Assembly: GCF_028858535.1 (NCBI RefSeq)
Contig: NZ_JAPMOU010000020.1
Coordinates: forward strand, 1-64,000
Source of the DNA: Spartinivicinus poritis
GTDB lineage: Bacteria > Pseudomonadota > Gammaproteobacteria > Pseudomonadales > Zooshikellaceae
Reading direction: 5' to 3'
Length of the DNA stretch: 64,000 bases
The translations under genes were made by a program, and so were the position numbers. The notes under the pieces were generated by a model. The model made no database searches, was not told the DNA's origin, and saw only the letters and a program-made list of their open reading frames with translations. The first letter of the stretch is position 1. Each line of letters begins with the position of its first letter. Shown here one piece after another: positions 62,363-64,000 of this stretch.

Positions 62363-63613
62363 ATGTTAAAGCATTACAAAAAAGCGGTTATCGGCCTATT
62401 CATGATGGTTTTTAGTCACATTGCCATTGCAGGTGAAGTAGAGGTTTTGCATTGGTGGACTTCTGCAGGTGAAGTGCGTGCCTTGAATGCACTGAAGTTA
62501 TTACTGGTAGAGCAGGGCCATAGCTGGAAAGACTTTTCAGTAGCAGGCGGTGGTGGTGATAATGCAATGGCCGTGCTGAGATCGAGATTATTATCGGGTG
62601 TTCCACCAACGGCTGCCCATGGTAAAGGTGGGCATATCAAAGAATGGGGAAAACTTGGGCTGCTGGCTAATTTAGATCAGATTGCTGATGAACAAAACTG
62701 GCCTGAAATCTTACCCACTTTTGTCAATGAATTGATGAAATATAATGGCCAGTATGTAGCTGTACCAGTGAATATTCATCGAATTAATTGGCTATGGGTA
62801 AATGCTCCGCTTTTACAGCAGGCTAATGTAGCGGTACCAACAACGATAGAGGCATTTTGGCAGGCAGCAGATAAACTTAAAAAGGCTGGGATTATTCCAT
62901 TAGCCCATGGTGATCAACCGTGGCAAAATTCAATCCTATTTGAAATGTTATTATTGGGAATGACGGATTCCCATTTTTTTAAAAAAGCATTTATTGATTT
63001 TGATGCTATGAGCCTATCGAGTGAAAAAATAGTAAACGTATTTGCCGCATTAAGGAAGCTAAAGCAATATATGGACCCCGATATTGCCAATCGCGATTGG
63101 GATGATGCCACTCACATGGTCATTCAGGGCAAAGCTGCCATGCAAATAATGGGGGATTGGGCTAAAGGGGAGTTCACCGCAGTCAATAAGCAATTAGGTA
63201 AAGATGTTTTATGTTTACCTGTGCCCTCTACCGATAAACATTATTCTTATGTTATTGATAGTTTTATTATGTTTAAAATTACCGACGCTGAAAATAAACA
63301 GGCACAAATAGCGCTGGCTAAACAAATGTTAAATAAAAATTTTCAGCAGGTATTTAATTTGAGTAAAGGCTCAATACCTGCACGCCAAGATATGAATATG
63401 GACGCATTTGACATATGTGCAAAAGAAAGTGTAAAAGCAGTTCAAACTGTTGGTAATGGAAACGTGCTACCAAATATATCTATAGGCATGGCAACCTCGA
63501 TATATACGCAAACGGCCATAGCGGAGGTAGTCACTCATTTTTTTCGTAACGATACAATCTCACCGGAACAAGCGGCTAAACAATTGGTGAATGCGGTTAA
63601 AGCCAGTTTGTAG
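62363..63613 (+). CDS. ABC transporter solute-binding protein, family 1 (sugar type)
   Basis: A 416-residue exported binding protein of the SBP_bac_1 type. A signal peptide (MLKHYKKAVIGLFMMVFSHI to IAIAG) precedes EVEVLHWWTSAGEVRALNAL, a hallmark of glucose/mannose- or oligosaccharide-binding proteins. Other family features are VPVNIHRINWLWVNAPLLQQ, AAMQIMGDWAKGEF and KGSIPARQDM. It should bind a sugar in the periplasm and deliver it to an ABC importer. No permease is seen before the window ends; those genes could lie further to the right. The sugar cannot be told. Confidence 0.9.
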   Translation: MLKHYKKAVIGLFMMVFSHIAIAGEVEVLHWWTSAGEVRALNALKLLLVEQGHSWKDFSVAGGGGDNAMAVLRSRLLSGVPPTAAHGKGGHIKEWGKLGLLANLDQIADEQNWPEILPTFVNELMKYNGQYVAVPVNIHRINWLWVNAPLLQQANVAVPTTIEAFWQAADKLKKAGIIPLAHGDQPWQNSILFEMLLLGMTDSHFFKKAFIDFDAMSLSSEKIVNVFAALRKLKQYMDPDIANRDWDDATHMVIQGKAAMQIMGDWAKGEFTAVNKQLGKDVLCLPVPSTDKHYSYVIDSFIMFKITDAENKQAQIALAKQMLNKNFQQVFNLSKGSIPARQDMNMDAFDICAKESVKAVQTVGNGNVLPNISIGMATSIYTQTAIAEVVTHFFRNDTISPEQAAKQLVNAVKASL

Positions 63614-63635
63614 CATTCACTGCTATAGTTTGATG

Positions 63636-63664
63636 CTAAATGCTCAACCAGGCTAGGCATTTAG
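63636..63664. terminator. Hairpin after the sugar-binding protein gene
   Basis: CTAAATGC and GCATTTAG form an 8-bp stem with a 13-nt loop, 23 bases after the stop codon. No strong U-tract follows, so termination is uncertain. Confidence 0.45.
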
Positions 63665-64000
63665 ATGATTATTAATGGGGTACGCTTCAAAATTTGCTAG
63701 TCTATGTCTCTCTGATTTGTCTTCTACTTATAACAGATCCACATTGGATACTACCTGATGAGACTGCCTACCGTAACGCACAGATGCTGAACAGCTTGCT
63801 AACCAGTGGCAAAGTGGTTAGTCAGTATGTGGTCAGTAAGGTAGCTTAAGTAGTGGGTGAAGTGACAGAGAGGTTAATGGCTTAAAAATAATTTACGAAG
63901 AATATAATAAGTGCTGCAGTTCATACTACACTTTATGTCAGGTACTTAACGATTGGTTATTAAGTACTGGCATGAGGGTGTACTATGACTGTCTTATACA
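63665..64000. other. Terminal region, no clear gene
   Basis: A 51-codon frame from a TTG at 63694 to 63849 ends in DETAYRNAQMLNSLLTSGKV and then VSQYVVSKVA; it has no clear SD or ATG and may be the remnant of a longer gene. Nothing else is supported up to the window edge. Confidence 0.35.

Noticed and set aside
63694-63849. 51-codon frame with a TTG start near the right edge
   Set aside because: No SD, a weak start and no family; kept only as a possible remnant.
1-64000. CRISPR arrays, tRNA/rRNA genes, integrases or phage genes
   Set aside because: I looked for regularly spaced repeats, cloverleaf genes with CCA-type ends, and phage or integrase motifs, and found none that hold up.

Overview
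The window reads as chromosomal DNA of a moderately AT-rich, Gram-negative gammaproteobacterium. Evidence: short SD-led genes, many Sec signal peptides, an E. coli-type AvtA, ElaA, HflK/HflC, NhaA and RimK, a 1600-residue NAD-glutamate dehydrogenase, and a Bat aerotolerance operon. The many stand-alone family 3 solute-binding proteins and secreted proteases resemble marine Oceanospirillales-type genomes (Zooshikella/Spartinivicinus-like). That placement is inference; no rRNA or tRNA gene is present to settle it.

Layout. 0.1-5.9 kb: M3 oligopeptidase lipoprotein, a small secreted protein, a frameshifted MarR regulator with a cysteine-rich tail, an orphan solute-binding protein (SBP) and a convergent fatty acid desaturase. 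6.0-10.3 kb: hflK-hflC, nhaA (frameshifted at a G7 tract) and a hemolysin III/TrhA-type membrane protein, which together look like a membrane and ion homeostasis group. 10.4-12.9 kb: two small unknown genes, an intact IS30-family element with 27-bp inverted repeats and a 3-bp target duplication, and an eroded gene beside it. 12.9-15.3 kb: avtA and a second orphan SBP. 15.3-22.5 kb: a minus-strand operon moxR-DUF58-DUF4381-batA-batBC-batD. 23-27.8 kb: NAD-glutamate dehydrogenase. 27.8-30.9 kb: an accessory stretch with a cruciform-forming intergenic element, DUF2835, a small secreted protein and a broken relative, a NADAR-domain protein, an unknown protein and an ICMT-like methyltransferase. 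30.9-33.6 kb: a decayed rimK-mscS pair, where rimK is split by a 102-bp MITE and mscS by an in-frame TAA.

33.9-43.3 kb holds a hydrolase, a DUF5680 protein, three consecutive orphan SBPs followed by a chemoreceptor, a LysR/Bcr-CflA pair and another SBP. Because none of these SBPs has a permease or ATPase neighbour, they may act as periplasmic sensors or as partners of distant transporters. 43.4-52.8 kb: a kinase-fold-like protein, a large secreted protein, an ABC exporter-like protein whose ATPase motifs are degenerate, two GT4 glycosyltransferases and a histidine phosphatase, suggesting envelope polysaccharide work. 53-64 kb: a C10 (streptopain-like) protease with a CUB domain, a DUF2214 membrane protein, an EamA exporter with ElaA and a Crp/Fnr-type regulator, a small secreted protein, a large coiled-coil protein with one hydrophobic hairpin (possible translocated toxin or effector), a metzincin protease with a PPC domain, and a family 1 sugar-type SBP.

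The most notable observations are the base-precise MITE insertion into rimK, five further coding disruptions (marR, nhaA, mscS and two small genes), a dispersed hairpin repeat family, the motif-degenerate ABC protein and the coiled-coil candidate effector. I found no CRISPR array, no integrase and no clear phage genes.
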